Made by a program: the position numbers and the translations under genes. Under the pieces are notes generated by a model. The model saw only the letters and a list, made by a program, of their open reading frames with translations, was not told where the DNA came from and did not search any database. Below, in pieces: positions 39,432-53,500 of a DNA stretch of 64,000 nt (position 1 is its first letter; every line of letters starts with the position of its first letter). The DNA is from Eudromia elegans (lineage: Eukaryota > Chordata > Aves > Tinamiformes > Tinamidae): NCBI GenBank assembly GCA_003342815.1, contig PTEX01000060.1, positions 1,810,244 through 1,874,243 on the forward strand, in the 5' to 3' direction.

Positions 39432-42417
39432 ACATGTAGTGTTACATGTTCCATTTTTCAATTGGAGAGGAATACAGGAATTGGAAAGACAGAGTTTCTA
39501 ATGTGACAGTCATTCTTTTCATGATATTGGAAAGATAGAGTCTCTAATTCTGTTTTTGAGATGATTTAGGAGTACCTAAAATACTGCAAATATCTGAATG
39601 TAAAAATATACAGCAAAGATTTATACTGAGGAACCCACCTCACTAACGTTGCTGCGTGACTATAAAAGGATTTTAGTAAAAGTAAAGAAAACTTCCGATC
39701 TGTAAGACAGTAGCGTAATTCATTTTTCTGTCACTCTATTAAATTGACAAAGTAACACGTGCAGCAAACACATTTCCACCCCACTATGGCTGAAATTATA
39801 GTTTCTAGTGCAGCTGTTGTATCTCCAGAGGTTAACGCTGAAGGCAGCTGATAACGTGAAAGAAATACCAAAACTCTCTAAATCTCAGTCTTGTAAAATT
39901 CAGCTTACTACAGCCTTGGAAAGACATTATAAATCTTGGCAAGAAGCTACTGCTTTGAGGAAGAGAGAATAAATAAGCCATGTCCTATTTCAAGGTATAA
40001 GGCACAAGTTAAATTCTATTGGGCTTTATCCTATTAATTAAATGCTCTATGATAATAAATGGTTAAAATGAACAATATTTTAATTAGAGAGGCAAAGATA
40101 ATAAAGTAAAATCTGTATTTTCTAAGGGTCCATATCCTTCAACATTTACTCATGGTAAGTGGTATCAACAAAGGATGTAGTGACTAGCTGAATCATTATA
40201 AGTGAATGATCTTTACCCTGGGAAAATGTATTGCTGTAAAACATGGTGATTTTATACATTTAAATAAGGATTTTGTTAGCTATTCTTTGTCTCTGGGGGG
40301 CTGATAAGTACAAATCAATGTTACCCTCAGACGCTAACTATTGCTAACCATGATTATCTAAGCTGTGTTTGATAAAGTTCTACCAATCAACACCAAAAGC
40401 AAAATTATGTCTATTCGAGTAACTAAAAAAAAGGAATTTAAATATGTTTCTATTGTGATGAATTTCAAAACTGTGCATATAACTGATCTCGGAGTCTGGC
40501 TGAATCAGTGTACTTTTTAGAGCAAAACATGTTCATCCTCAGAAATTATTTAACAAACAAAAGGTTCATGTTAACTACTCAAAGGCTCATTTTAGCTAAA
40601 TATTCTTGAAATAATGAAAATTATACAGTAAATTAATGTCAGATCAACAATATCACGAAAATAATGACTGTCACTAAATGCAGGACTTCATCTTAGCCCT
40701 ACAATTAATATAGATTTTGTGGTTTTTAACCAGAGGTATATCACGTATTATTTAATTGCTTTCTCTGACTGTTAGATATTTATTCAAAGATCTAGAAATA
40801 CAAATATCGAGGAATTCCTGCATAGAAGTGAATATTCAGAAACAAAAAGACAAACTATGAGATGTTCATCTGGTTTTATCAACATTAGATTATTTCTAAT
40901 GTTCTCATGCAGAAGGTTAACTATGAATACACAATTATTTTTCTTTAAAAATATATGAAAGACAGAATTGATTCTATTATTTTTAACTTTTTTTAAGGAT
41001 TTTTTTTTATTATAAAATATATAACTGATAGTATGTAGCAAGAAAATTGCTTAATTACTTATTCAGCAATTGCTCTGACAGTAATTACTTCTTGCTCCTC
41101 CATAAGTCCTTGTCATGGGGGAATCTTCCAGTACAAGGTCTTGCGTAAAGGTAATTAGTGTTTTATAATCATCTCTCTCCATATCTTACATTACACTGAG
41201 CTTAATACACCAATCGTAGCTACTGGCAGACAGGAGGTCTGTGGTGGTTTGCTTGAGCTCTTGTAGCCAGAAGACTAAATGATTCATACTCAACTCAATC
41301 ATTAACTGCTATTTCCCAATAGCAAGCTGTAGGCCAAAGAAGCGTCCTGGGAACAACAGCAATAACAAACAGTAACCAATCCTGCATTTTGTTTAAATAT
41401 AAATAAACCTTAGCAGTGACAGTGAGTTTATAAGCTTATGAATATCTAGTGACTATCTGATATCAAAAAGAGTGACATTTTAAGATTTGTTCTAGACTCT
41501 TACAGATGGTCTACTTGGATACTCTTTGAACAACTCCTTTTCAAAAGGAATTTTATAAAAATAGGGCAAGGGTGTGTGCAGTTGTTTTGTCTCTATAATC
41601 CATGTCAATGATCAAGAATTGAAAAACTTCATTTGAAGTATTCAAAATGGACCTCTTGCTGAAAAAAAATTGCTTATCAGTATTCATTACTGAAAATGTT
41701 TCAGAACTTTTTTTGAAATTTTGTGATCCTCATTTTTCTATTAAAATATTAAATTCATAAAACATGAGAATTTTTATTTTGATAGAAAATGACTTTCACT
41801 TGAGAAGTCTCCAGTTGTAATAAACTGGGTACCATTAAAAAAATATATAGCTCACCAGGGGTCAACAAATCCCCTAGAGTTAGGCAAACTAAATTATTTT
41901 TAGTGCCACAGCTACAATACTTTTCCAACATACAGTGTAGTGTTTACTTTTTTGTTATTTTTGTGGACAATATTCTCTCTTCTTGAGATTCAAATCTTTT
42001 CATTATGCTTGTATCACATTACGGATGTATTCTCAGCACTACTCTAAAAATGGCATTTAAGTGGGCTCTCAAATTAGACATAGCAGCTGTAAGCAGTGTC
42101 AATAAACATTTCCTTTCTTTGCCTTTTGGCAGTACTTTTCATTCTTGTTGATATTTTTTCCCTGAGAGAAATTCATTTCAGATTTACTGTTAAGCTTATT
42201 CTACATGAAACATAAGAAATGGGAATAAGTTACATTTATGACTTAAGTTTCTGCGCTTGAGTATTCAGCAAAGAGACACAATTTATGCAAAGCACTTTTT
42301 GCCATGGCAGCCCATTATAGCTAGAAAATGTTCCCCATAAATGTCCACAAAATGTCCTAACTTCCTTGAAATATCCAAATGTCCTTCTCCATACAAAGTA
42401 TGGAGCGGCTATGTGTT

Positions 42418-42418
<1 letters not shown>

Positions 42419-42468
<50 letters not shown>
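42419..42468. repeat. Compound (GT)n(AT)n(T)n microsatellite
   Basis: About six TG units, then 15 AT units, then eight T residues. Confidence 0.95.
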
Positions 42469-42469
<1 letters not shown>

Positions 42470-45400
42470 CTTTCATATTTGCATTTTGTTTGCTCTGCAC
42501 TTGTAGAGATCCTAACACACCTGACCTTCAGTTTGTGTATGAAAACTATGTCCTAAAGTAATATTAATAATTGATAGTAGTTATTGTTCCTGACAAAACA
42601 GTTTCACATTGTTTGGTTTCATTCTCTACCCTTGAGACCTTTACAGTCTCAGCCTCTTTCAAATGCTTAAAAATTGTGGGAATTTGAGAGGAGCTCAGAA
42701 GTTGAGTTGAGAAGACAGCTGAAACAGTCCTTTAAATCAGAGATTGTTCCCAGAGAGTCCACATATAAACAATTCCAAGTCTCAGAGCTGCTCTGCAAAA
42801 CATAGGGCACAATTTGTCTTTTATTTCAGAATTAACACCCTAATTGGCTATCTTGTTATTAGATCTCAGAGAAAATGTTCCACAGCCCTTGGTATTTAAT
42901 TAAGATATAGTAAATGGTCTTCTAAATTTAATTTTGTATTCTAGTAGATATGATTATTGAAAAAAATCAATTGAATGGAAACAAGTATTTTAATGAAGAG
43001 TTTTCTTCTGCATTTTGAAACAAGTGCTGTATTTGTGTTAATACTGATGAAAGGAAATTTCTCTAGAGCTTTGAATTATCTTACTCTAGTAAATATAATA
43101 ATTACTAAATATTTTCAAACAGATATAGACAAATATAGCAATTTCTGTATGATTTTTACCTAAAAAGATAGTTTTATGAAATTAAAAGTTCCTAATTACA
43201 AAATAGTGATAGATTTTTGATTTGATCATCCACTCAGCTTATCTTTTTTACATGATATGCTCTTCAAGCAGAGGTTAAAGAGCTGAGCCCAACCAACTTC
43301 TACTCACTAGAATCCTGTGATAGACTATTATTGATTGGGTAAGAGAGGTTTGTCATTTAGCAACTCACAGCCCCATTTCAACAAACTAAAAATTAATTTA
43401 AACTATGGGAGGGCTGAACATCATGTAAGTTAACAATTTGAACATGCCAGCTTCATTTATAGTATCTATTACTGGACTTTTGTAACCAGATGGATTGTGT
43501 TTTACTCAGCTTTAGGTTTAGTAATAACAATCTAGAGATTATTACATCTCTTTGGCACTGTATGAGGATGTGCAAAATGAGACCACCCTTTACAGAAGGA
43601 AAATGTAACATATACATTGTTTTTAAATATATCACCCAGTTAATAATAAAACTGGAGATTTCATAACTTTTTTTTCCCCATAGTTAAAAGTTCTAGCACT
43701 TGATTTCTTCTCTGGAAATTTGTAATTAGAAACTAGTATAATCTGGAATACTAAAAGACAGAACAGAATCTAAATATACAACAACAAAAAAATAGACTTC
43801 CTAAGTGCAACTGAGTTATTGAATGCTTGCATGCAGATGCTGCTGATGCTGCTTTCCTCATAGACCAACATATTGTAGGATTGTACAATAATCTGCATTA
43901 ATAATTTTCAGCTTGTGCTTTGAAAACCTTTGAGATTCGTACACTACTTCAAGAAGGCCACAGAAGGTCACTAAAATCAACAATGTTACATTTATTATGC
44001 AGGGTTTCATGTTTCTATTAAAAAAAAAGTATCTGAATATTAATATATAAGCATTCAAATGAAATTCTGATTTCTGCATTTATGAATCTTTCATTTCTCT
44101 CCTTAAAATCACAGAAGGAATTCCCATGCGATTATTGGGCTAATTTCAGGAATTGAGGCAGTTTATCTGAAATGTTCTCCCGTAAATGATGATCTGAATC
44201 TCCTTGTACTTGATCTACTAAAATACATTGAAAAAGCAGTCAAAGTACATGCAATATAAAGTATTTGCAGAAAGAGTTTGCTCAGCTTCCTTTAAGTGTC
44301 TTATATGATTTACATGAAACAAGGTCAACCTTCGTTGATTCCTAGGACCTGATAGAGTCAAGAAAAAAAAAAAAAAGGTGAGAAATTGTGTATCTGGAAA
44401 GTGTATTAATTATGGCTCTTAAGAGACTATCTTTATTGGAATAGGGGGAATCTTTTTCTCTAACCATGGTAAAAAATGGATTTTTCCATTCTGTAGTGCT
44501 GGTACCAGTCTATTCTTGTGTACTTGAGGCAAATACATGTCATTAGTACTTTTTCTCACTTCTAATGTGTTTTCTTTGATTTTTGCTTATGTGCATCATC
44601 TTTCTGATGACTTCAGTGTCCTATAAGAACAATAAGTATAGTAATTGAGAATTATCATAAAAGTCTATGTTGCATGATAAATAAGCAATTTACGATTGAA
44701 TATCTCATGATGACACTGATTTAAAAAGAAGCTCTTTCAAATTGCACGTTTTGTTATGGCAGCTGAACTGCTGGCACATCAGAGAGTTCACAACACACAG
44801 AAACTTCAAGCAGTCTGAAAAAGCCAGTGAAAGCAGTTTAAAAATACCAGAGTGCTTTATTCCAGCATGATATATCATTGTAAGGGGAATGAAGTGTGTT
44901 TGTTCTGAACTAAGCATTTGGACTTCCCACTTGTTTTGCAGAAACACTGGAGTGGCAATAGGGAGATTTTTTTTCCGGGCTTCATGTACAGTGGGGCTTT
45001 ATTTGTATCCTGGTCTTTAATCTGTGCAATTTAACACACATTTTTTCAGACCTCTCTGGTGTCATCATTTAGGGGAACACATCCGATGTGTAGGGTCCTG
45101 TGACAGCTGAAAGCCCACAGCCATGAGCTTCAAGTAGGGCAGTGCCATCCTGATATCTGTGCTTGGTGCATGGGTTCATTGACTCTGAAAATACTGTAGG
45201 ATGTTCTTACCCATGAGAAAAAAAGAGATTTCCATCACATTCTGTCCTTTTAGCAATAATACCGAAGAAAATGATCTCTTAACACGTTTTCAAGACTAAC
45301 ATGAAGGTAGCTTGTATGGAAGATAGGCTGTGTAGTATTCATGCTGTATATTTAACACTTAGGTGGGAAATCTATAGCTTGTACTATAAATCATCCTCTC

Positions 45401-47522
45401 CATTGTCTATTAACCAATTAACTTAATCACTTATTGTCAATCCCTGAAATTGGATGGTGTGAGTATTCTTTAGAGCTTTCAAGAGACTAAAGGTCTTAGA
45501 AGCACATTTACATTTATTAATTCAAATGCATTGTTGTACTTTTTTTTCCTTTATAGCTGGAAATTACATTACCTAGCAGGCAATTTCAGTGCCTGAAATG
45601 AAGTCATAGGCCATACACACTATGTAGGTAAATTCCACAGCTCTGATTTACACCAGACAGGCTCTAATGAAGGATGGGTTCATGAAGTTCAATACTAACT
45701 TGGCATAACGGTCTAAGGTCTAAGGTGGACAAGTTAAAATGCAGAAAGAGTAGCTCACATCTATCCTCATAACAACAACCTAAATCACTTGTTCAGACAC
45801 AGATAGTAATTCTGGAAATCAAGTCTAGATTTTTCATTTCCTAAAAAGAAATCCATCCTCTTTTCCTCACGTTAAATATCTTTTCAGTGACTTGTTTCTT
45901 TGAGAAAAGAGCCAGGATTACTCAGAAAATATTTCCATGTTTTAAATCAATAATAAATAAAATAACATGCAAGATTTGGGCATATTTGTGCATATATATG
46001 TGACATTTCCCCTAACTGCAAAAGAACCCAAAGGCATATTATTTTTCTTTCCCCTTAAAAATGTCCAATCAAAGAATTTAGATTTTCTTTGATTTGAAAT
46101 AAATGTCATGTTCAAATTTTTGTTCTTCATCCTATAACTAATTATGACAATTGACTTAAAATTACTTCAAAAATCATGCTTATAGGGGGCTGCATAAACC
46201 ATATTTTCCAATGGGTTATATGCATTATGTATATATTAAAAAGTGTGAATTCAGCTGAACACCAATTGAAGCTAATAAAATAAGTGTAAAATTATTTAAA
46301 TAACGCATTAATCTTCTTTCTATTCGCAAAAGTCTTAGAGAAAAATCAGAGAACCATAACAGGAATTAGATATTGCATACTATTATATGGGCAAGTTAAA
46401 TCACTGCTACTCATTCACTGACTAGTGATAGATAATGGCTTCCAATATTTAAGAATAAATATATTATGAAGCAAAATGGAGCTAATGGAGAACAGAGAAA
46501 CAGAGTATATGTTAAAATGGAGTAAGAAATAGTAAGATAGCTTATTGGAGGACAGGGAAGCTTGAAGTGGGATGATACCTGAGAGATACTCCCAATGAGA
46601 ACATGAAAAAACATAAATTGAATAGAAAAGAAAAAATGAAAGACAAGGCAAAAGATTTATGACGTTGAGGAACAAAGACAGCTATTGTGATAATGGGCCA
46701 GATCACCAGCCGTGACCTTGTTTGGAAAAAAAAGAAGCCTTAAGAGTGATAGCTTCCCTTAACTCCCTAGAGCCATTCCCATCACCCCAGTTTCATCAAA
46801 TTCCTTTCAAAGTCTACCTGAAAAACATATAATGCGCCTTCATTTTTATTTGTTATTTTTCTCAGACAACTTCTAGAAAAGACATAATTCCGAAATCCTT
46901 AATTTGTGATAATCCTTATACAACGACAAACATTTGAACCCAAAGACAAAAGGAGTTGTGTTTTAGTATACTCTTTCCACTTGTGCATGCATGAGAGTGT
47001 AAATAAGGTACTGCTGAAAATAACAATTCTCAGAGACCTTTATCACTTGAATTTTGAAGAAATATGAATGTAAAACCATACCCAAGGCTTGAAACTGATC
47101 CAAGCAAAGCCATTACTTTTAAAATATGGTATTAGTATTCATGGCAAGGCAGCACATCCCGGTCAATGCCAATGAAATATTTTGCAGCTCAGCTTGTCAT
47201 TATTTAAGTACAAACATAGAAAAGTGGCAACATCATTTGGCTCCATAGTTACTGTCATTTTTATATGAGATTACAATAGGAAGCACAGACAGCTGGAGAA
47301 GATTCACCCAAATCTCCTCCACTGCACTTCATTATCACCTGGCAGCACACAGAGAAAACAGTTTATTGCATTTTGCGGAAATACCAAAAGAAATTGGGCG
47401 ATCAGAAGATTTATCTGACCTCGAGATGGAGTAATTTCAAAGCTCCTCAGAAGGTCACGATGCATCAGCTATGCAGAATTTTTTGTGACTACTTTGTCAC
47501 AAAAAAAACCTGCATGTAGGTT

Positions 47523-47576
47523 TCACAGAATGGTCGAGATTAGAAGGGACCTCTGGAGATGATCTAGTCCAATCCT
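47523..47576 (-). repeat. CR1 LINE 3'-end fragment, antisense
   Basis: TCACAGAATGGTCGAGATTA, then GAAGGGACCTCTGGAGATGA and TCTAGTCCAA match the last 50 bp or so of CR1 in reverse. The terminal repeat unit is eroded, which points to an old, very short copy. Confidence 0.85.
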
Positions 47577-50500
47577 GAAAATTAGGCATTACCAAACTTC
47601 AGCTTTAGATGTCCTGTCTTATCCTCCCTGTGCTCTGCTGCTGCAGAAGGATTATGTATGTCCTTCAAGTCCTGTGTCATATTAACTAGCTGATTGCAGA
47701 CGTCTCATATGCTATAAGGCAATTAAAATGAACTAGACACCTATACATGGGCAAGGGCATCAAAGTCTACTTGACTAAATTTCACTGCATAAACAAAATC
47801 CACATGATTTAAAGTTTAAGAGATTACCCTCATCTCTACTTTTAAGCATCCACCCCTTCCATAAGAAAGGACTTGTGGATTTGCGATATTCAGAAAAGCA
47901 ATAGAAAAATTCATTTTGATATAGCACTTTTGGTAAAAACACCTGGAGCTTCATGATCAAAAAGAGATGAAAAGATTCTTTTATCCTGAATGCTATGTAA
48001 GATATATACTAGAATAAAATATGTATGGTCCCAAGTACATAAGAAAACTCAAAGCGTAATGTAAAGTAGAAGAAAAATGAAGCAGGAAGATAATATAGAA
48101 TTATCATACATCCTAACTAGTTAGTGTTTTCTTAATTAATATTTGTAATTTTCCATTGTGGATCTGTTTATCAAGTGTTTGGAGACTGAATATTAAGCTA
48201 GAAAACTGATTAGTATAAACAACATGGATATTAATTTGCATAGAGCCTCAGAAGGAGATCAGGTAAGGACTTAAATCAAAATATATTGAATAACTACATT
48301 TCCACATGGCTCTGTATTTATCAGGGGCTTTAATCCCCTCCTCTCCTCTCCAATAAAAAAGGGGAAGATTTATTTTTCTGTTCCTTTGATAGCGAGAGTC
48401 CTAAGTCAAAGGAATAGTGTAGTAAGTGTGTCTAATTCCAGAATTTATTTTCAAAATGTTCTTGAATTTAGATATAATTATTTGTATATAACACTTCCTC
48501 TGGGTTTATATTCTTTAGTCTACAGTTCATATGATATTAAAACATATTTCAATATGTGACAATACTTTTTCACACTACCCTATGTATGCAGGCATGGGGT
48601 GTCAATGAGACATCTATCCAGGTGTCCGTTTTCCATCCCTGACTACTGCTAGGGGAGACAAATCTTGACTTCTGGGCTCAGCATGCCTGACTTGTTCTGT
48701 GCTACTTGTTCTTGCGAAAGGACACTCCATAGTAGTGGTAGGACAGACAGGGGTTGATGAAGTCATTCCTTCAGTTAGGCAGGGCAGAGGGGAGTTCAGG
48801 GTGCCTGTTCTGGTAGCCGTTTATGATAGCCATCATTGCATCTATAAGAACATAAACAGTTTTCCAGGAAAACCTGTTTCACTCAGTTTCATCTTTAAAG
48901 TCTTTTTAAACCTTGGCCATTCAAATTTAGATTAGGAGGCTAGTGGAAATTAATGTTAATAGAATTTTATGCATTCCATCCACAGAGATTCAGTAATAAA
49001 CATTTGCCTTTAAAAATTTACTACAAGATGTATTGAAAAATAATAGGAATTTTTATTTTCATATATAAAAAAATCTTAGAAAAAAATTAAAACCCTCAAA
49101 TGTAATGTAGTGTAGTAGTCACTTCCTGAGCAGTGCCAAATTTCTTCAAAAGATCTAACTACACATTCCTGCAGGATGTGCCTTAGAAGATCAATGCTAT
49201 GTTAATTAAAAAACAAACAAAGCCAGCCAGGTGGTAAGTCTGTCAGCTTGCTAAGACATGCCAGTCAGAAACAGTCTGTTCAGCGCCTAAGCATGGACTA
49301 GTTTTGTCCAGTATTAGTCTAATTCCTTTATTTGACTTCAGATAATTTGCAGTAAGGGAAATCTGAACTGCTTGTTTACTCTGGTAAAAACATCTTTTTA
49401 GAGTGGTAGGGAGCTTATATAATATCTATGCATATGTATTTCCCAGTTTCTACCCCACATACTTTTCAGTTAAAATATATAATATACTTCTGTAATTGTG
49501 ATATTTTAATACTCAGAGGTGATAAAATTAAATAAAATTAGAATAGGAGCATTCTTGTTTTAAACTGTATAATGTGTCTTATCCCTGTATTTATACCTGA
49601 TAAGAAGAAAATGCAGAGAAAACCACTTAGGTTGTTATTCAGTCTTTGTTTGTCCTGATTATAATGGGTTCTAATCAACAGGAGGAGGATGGAGTGCAAA
49701 ATTAACCTGAAGTATTACTTCCTCTGAGATTCGTTTTTATAAGAAATGGGCGTTTTGTATTTGCCTTTACATAATTTTGATTGATGAGGGGATTCTTCAG
49801 ACAGAGCCTCATTAACTATTTTATTTTTTTGGAATTCTGTTGCTTGTTGAAATATGAAAAAAATAACTTGACAGAACTTAGATAACCTGAGAAAAGGAAT
49901 AGCAATGATGTTCTAGGCTATGTTGGTCATAGTTCTAATCACTTATTTTAAGGATTTTCCTCAAGTGCATGATTCTGCCTGAAAAAGCACAGGCCATGCC
50001 AGGATGTCACCCACCATGTGCTGCATTGGGCTTGGGTAAGAAATATGGTCCTAAAGAAGCTGGATGTCTGGCCCAGCACCTTGTTTAATCAATGTTTTAG
50101 CCCATTTGTCCCATCTTTCCCCAAGCTCCTGGCTTCCTATGCTACTCCAGGGCCCCGTCTGGTTTTCTCAGATATTTTAGATAACTGTGTTTCTGTGTTG
50201 TGAATAAGCCTATTCTCATGCTTTTCAAATGTGTCGTGTAGATTGCTGCCGTTTCACCAAGTCCTTGTTACTGGATATTTCTCCCCTACAAGTCTAAATG
50301 CTTCAGACAGCTCCAACCTCTGGCAATGGTAAATGTAGTGCAGTGTACGGCAGGATGCAGACACATCCCGAATCGAGCCATGACGTGCTGTGACTCAACA
50401 GTTCCAGTGGGTAATGGCCTACCTCGCCATCCTGTCAGCCCCAGCACACCTAGTTTAAGGCAAGCGTGCCCTCAAGACAATTTGTGACTCCAATCCTAAC

Positions 50501-53500
50501 GAACTGTGCAATTTTCTTAAAGAGGCTTATGAAAATAGTTAGTTGTTCTAGATTATAATCATACATTTGTGTTACTATGCAACAGAAGTTGCCTAAAAAA
50601 AAAAAGAAACAATAGAAGCAATTACTGAAATGTTTAAATATATGGCCAAAGGTTAACTTATACTTAGAAAGAATGGCCTTTATTCCTTTATTTTCTAATT
50701 AGAACAGACTGGGTTTTCCTTTATACTTTTCTGGTTTTACAGATAATTCTGAGGGAGAAGAAGTGAAGCCTGAGTTTATATAGTGGAAAATTTTAAAAGA
50801 TTGGGATTTATTTCCTTCTAATGTCTTAGTAATCTTCAAACATAAAAAATGATGAAAGACATGTCATACATAAGTCATATATAAGCTGTACAAAAGTCAA
50901 GAAGGCCAAGGATGTAAGACATGAAGTTACTATGTAGCTGGAATGGGATAATAATTAAAGATAATCTAGGTATTCTCCAAAAAAAGTATACATATTTCTC
51001 CTTCAGTTTTCATAAAGGATAAAGTTATCAAATATGAAAAAAAAAAAAAAAGAAGATTTGTCTGTTAACTATTGTGGTGGAGGATATGGAACTGGTGCTA
51101 AGTCATTTGAGGAGATAGTGGAACATCTTCAGTTACAACTTCATCCTTACTTAAAGTATATCCTTATCCTTAAAAACTTATCTTGGTGTCAGAACCAGAT
51201 TCTTCCATCCAGACTAGATTAGATGGACTGTTAGCACAAGAGCTTGCAGATCATGGAGTGGTTAGAATACAATGGGCACAGAAGAGGGTTAACAAACAGA
51301 TGGATGTGCCAGAACATGCCAGATTCCTCATGTCCACCTATGGCAGTCCCGTGGAGCAAACATATGCAGAACATTGAGATGACATGGAGTACACTGCTCA
51401 TACTGAAGGGTTTTCCTTCAGCTTGATTCAGATGCGGCCAAAGATCTCAAAGCACCAGTGATGCAGACCAACTGCTTCTCATCCTAGAATGTTGCTAAAA
51501 AGTTGGCACATGAAGTTACGAGGCCAATAATAAGACTTATTAATAAATGAAATGGCATATTTAAGAAAGGGTATCCCATGCAGGCAAGTAAATTCGTGTC
51601 ATCTTTTCTCCAAAGTATAGAGAGATTAATAGAAACTGGCATAAAATTAAATAAAATGCAATGTGCTCAGCTCACGTGGACGGTATAGTTAGTTATAGTT
51701 GTTAGTTTTCTTTAGTAAGAGAGATAATTCTCTGACCACAGTGCTTTTGCAGTGCATTCATGACTTGGCTTAAGTGAGAGTTTACACCATTTGCTATCAA
51801 TAAGAACACTTTCACTAATAAGCACACAAGAAATGTAACACTATCAGCTAATAAGAAGTGTTATAGGTGAAACACTTTTTGAAGAAACAACCTCAGCACT
51901 TTATAAAACCTTTACATGACATGGTACCTATGCTTGCCATCACGGAACAGTAACATCAGGCAGTTAAGCAGGAAGATTTACTCAACCCTATGCTTTTTAT
52001 GTGTCAAGATGAAAAAAAAGAACAATTGCAGGGTTTTGGTGTGGTTGCTGAACAGTTAATGAGTCAAATTATTACCTTGAACACTTGTGTTTCTAGGTCT
52101 TGTAAATTGCTTATTTGCAGCTCAGTGAGAGCAAGCACAGTAAAAGCTCACTCAAGTACTTCTTCAGCACAGTTTCAGAATCTGGTCATACCTCTACATC
52201 TATCTTACGAACACCGTGAGAAGAAGATAAATGAAGTCATCCCTTTCCTGCAGGATGGTGATTAACAAAAATGCTCGAGGGATGGAAGACAATAACCCTT
52301 ATTTTGCTGTTTCTACTGCATTTGTGGATCATGAAATAAATAGAAAGGCATCCTGCCAAGCAATGCAAAGAAAAATACAGCTATCTGCTTAAGTGATCTA
52401 GTAGAGGAAGAGATTGAAATGTTTGGTGAGGAAAAGTACATTTCAGAAGGAAGTGGAAGAAGGAGAATAGGGTCACATACACAAAGGAGGAGAGGAATAA
52501 ATCTGATTATAAACTAAATTATTAGACCCATAAATTAGACCCCATTTATTAGATACCATCAAATTTATTTATGGTGTCACTTGTATGTTAACCAAGTTGT
52601 CTTGAGTGTGCGATGTGCATCCCTTGCAGCCGTATAAAGTCAATGGGACTAGGTTACCTTAGTTATCGTGTACAGTCTCTCCCTTCTCAATACCTAAAAT
52701 ACCCTAGTGGCTACCAGATTTTCCCACTGAGCCTTTAACCACACTTTGGTGTTGCTACTGCATATGAATATGAAGTCTTTATTGTCTTTTTCTTTATTTT
52801 TTCTCCACCTTCAATCTTTCTCTCACAGTGCTGAAAAAAAAAAAAAAAACAGCTGGGAAGTCAACTGAAAGGTTCATACTGATTTCAATTGATTTTTTTT
52901 TTAATAAATCTTGTCCTGTCTTTCCTATGATGAAAAAAATAATTAATTTTCTTTCAGGATCCTCTCCTCCTGTACTGCACTATCTACATTTTCTTGACTA
53001 TTTGCCATGCTGTCCTTATTATATATTGTCATTTAGACAGGATTCATCATCAGAAGAATGACAATCTACCAAGAAAGTTTAATCTAATTTATCAAGAACT
53101 AAATTTTCTTATTATGCATGTGAAAGTCATGTCCTTTTTACTCCAGGTTTTGAGTTTGAAAAAAAGAAAAATTTTAAAGTATTAGTCTTGTTCCAATCAA
53201 GTTGCTCTACTATAATCTACATGGCATCTGTGTGTGATCTTTGCAGATTATTAGGTGGCCTAAGGGTAGGCTTTATCCCACTTCGCTTGCTGCATGCTGG
53301 CTGTCTCATCTAATGTGGTCATTTAGTTTCTCACTATGGCTGGTCTAAGGTGATGGGGAGGTAAATTGCGCTCAAGGCATACAGGCTTAAGTGCCTGTCT
53401 TGCCAGCGGGTGATTCACCCCTCTTCATTGATACAGTAAGTTTTTTGGCAGTTTAAATAAAGTGAGATAATCCCATCTAGAAACTGGGCTAGAAACTTTT

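Larger units (their letters stand above)
38514..47522 (+). other. Intron sequence, AT-rich
   Basis: No gene is recognised. It has a palindrome at 39411-39431, a GT/AT microsatellite at 42419-42460, an A run at 44362-44376 and a small GGTCTAA duplication near 45708-45725. The stretch 47090-47510, just before a CR1 fragment, looks like candidate conserved noncoding DNA from its composition. Confidence 0.5.
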
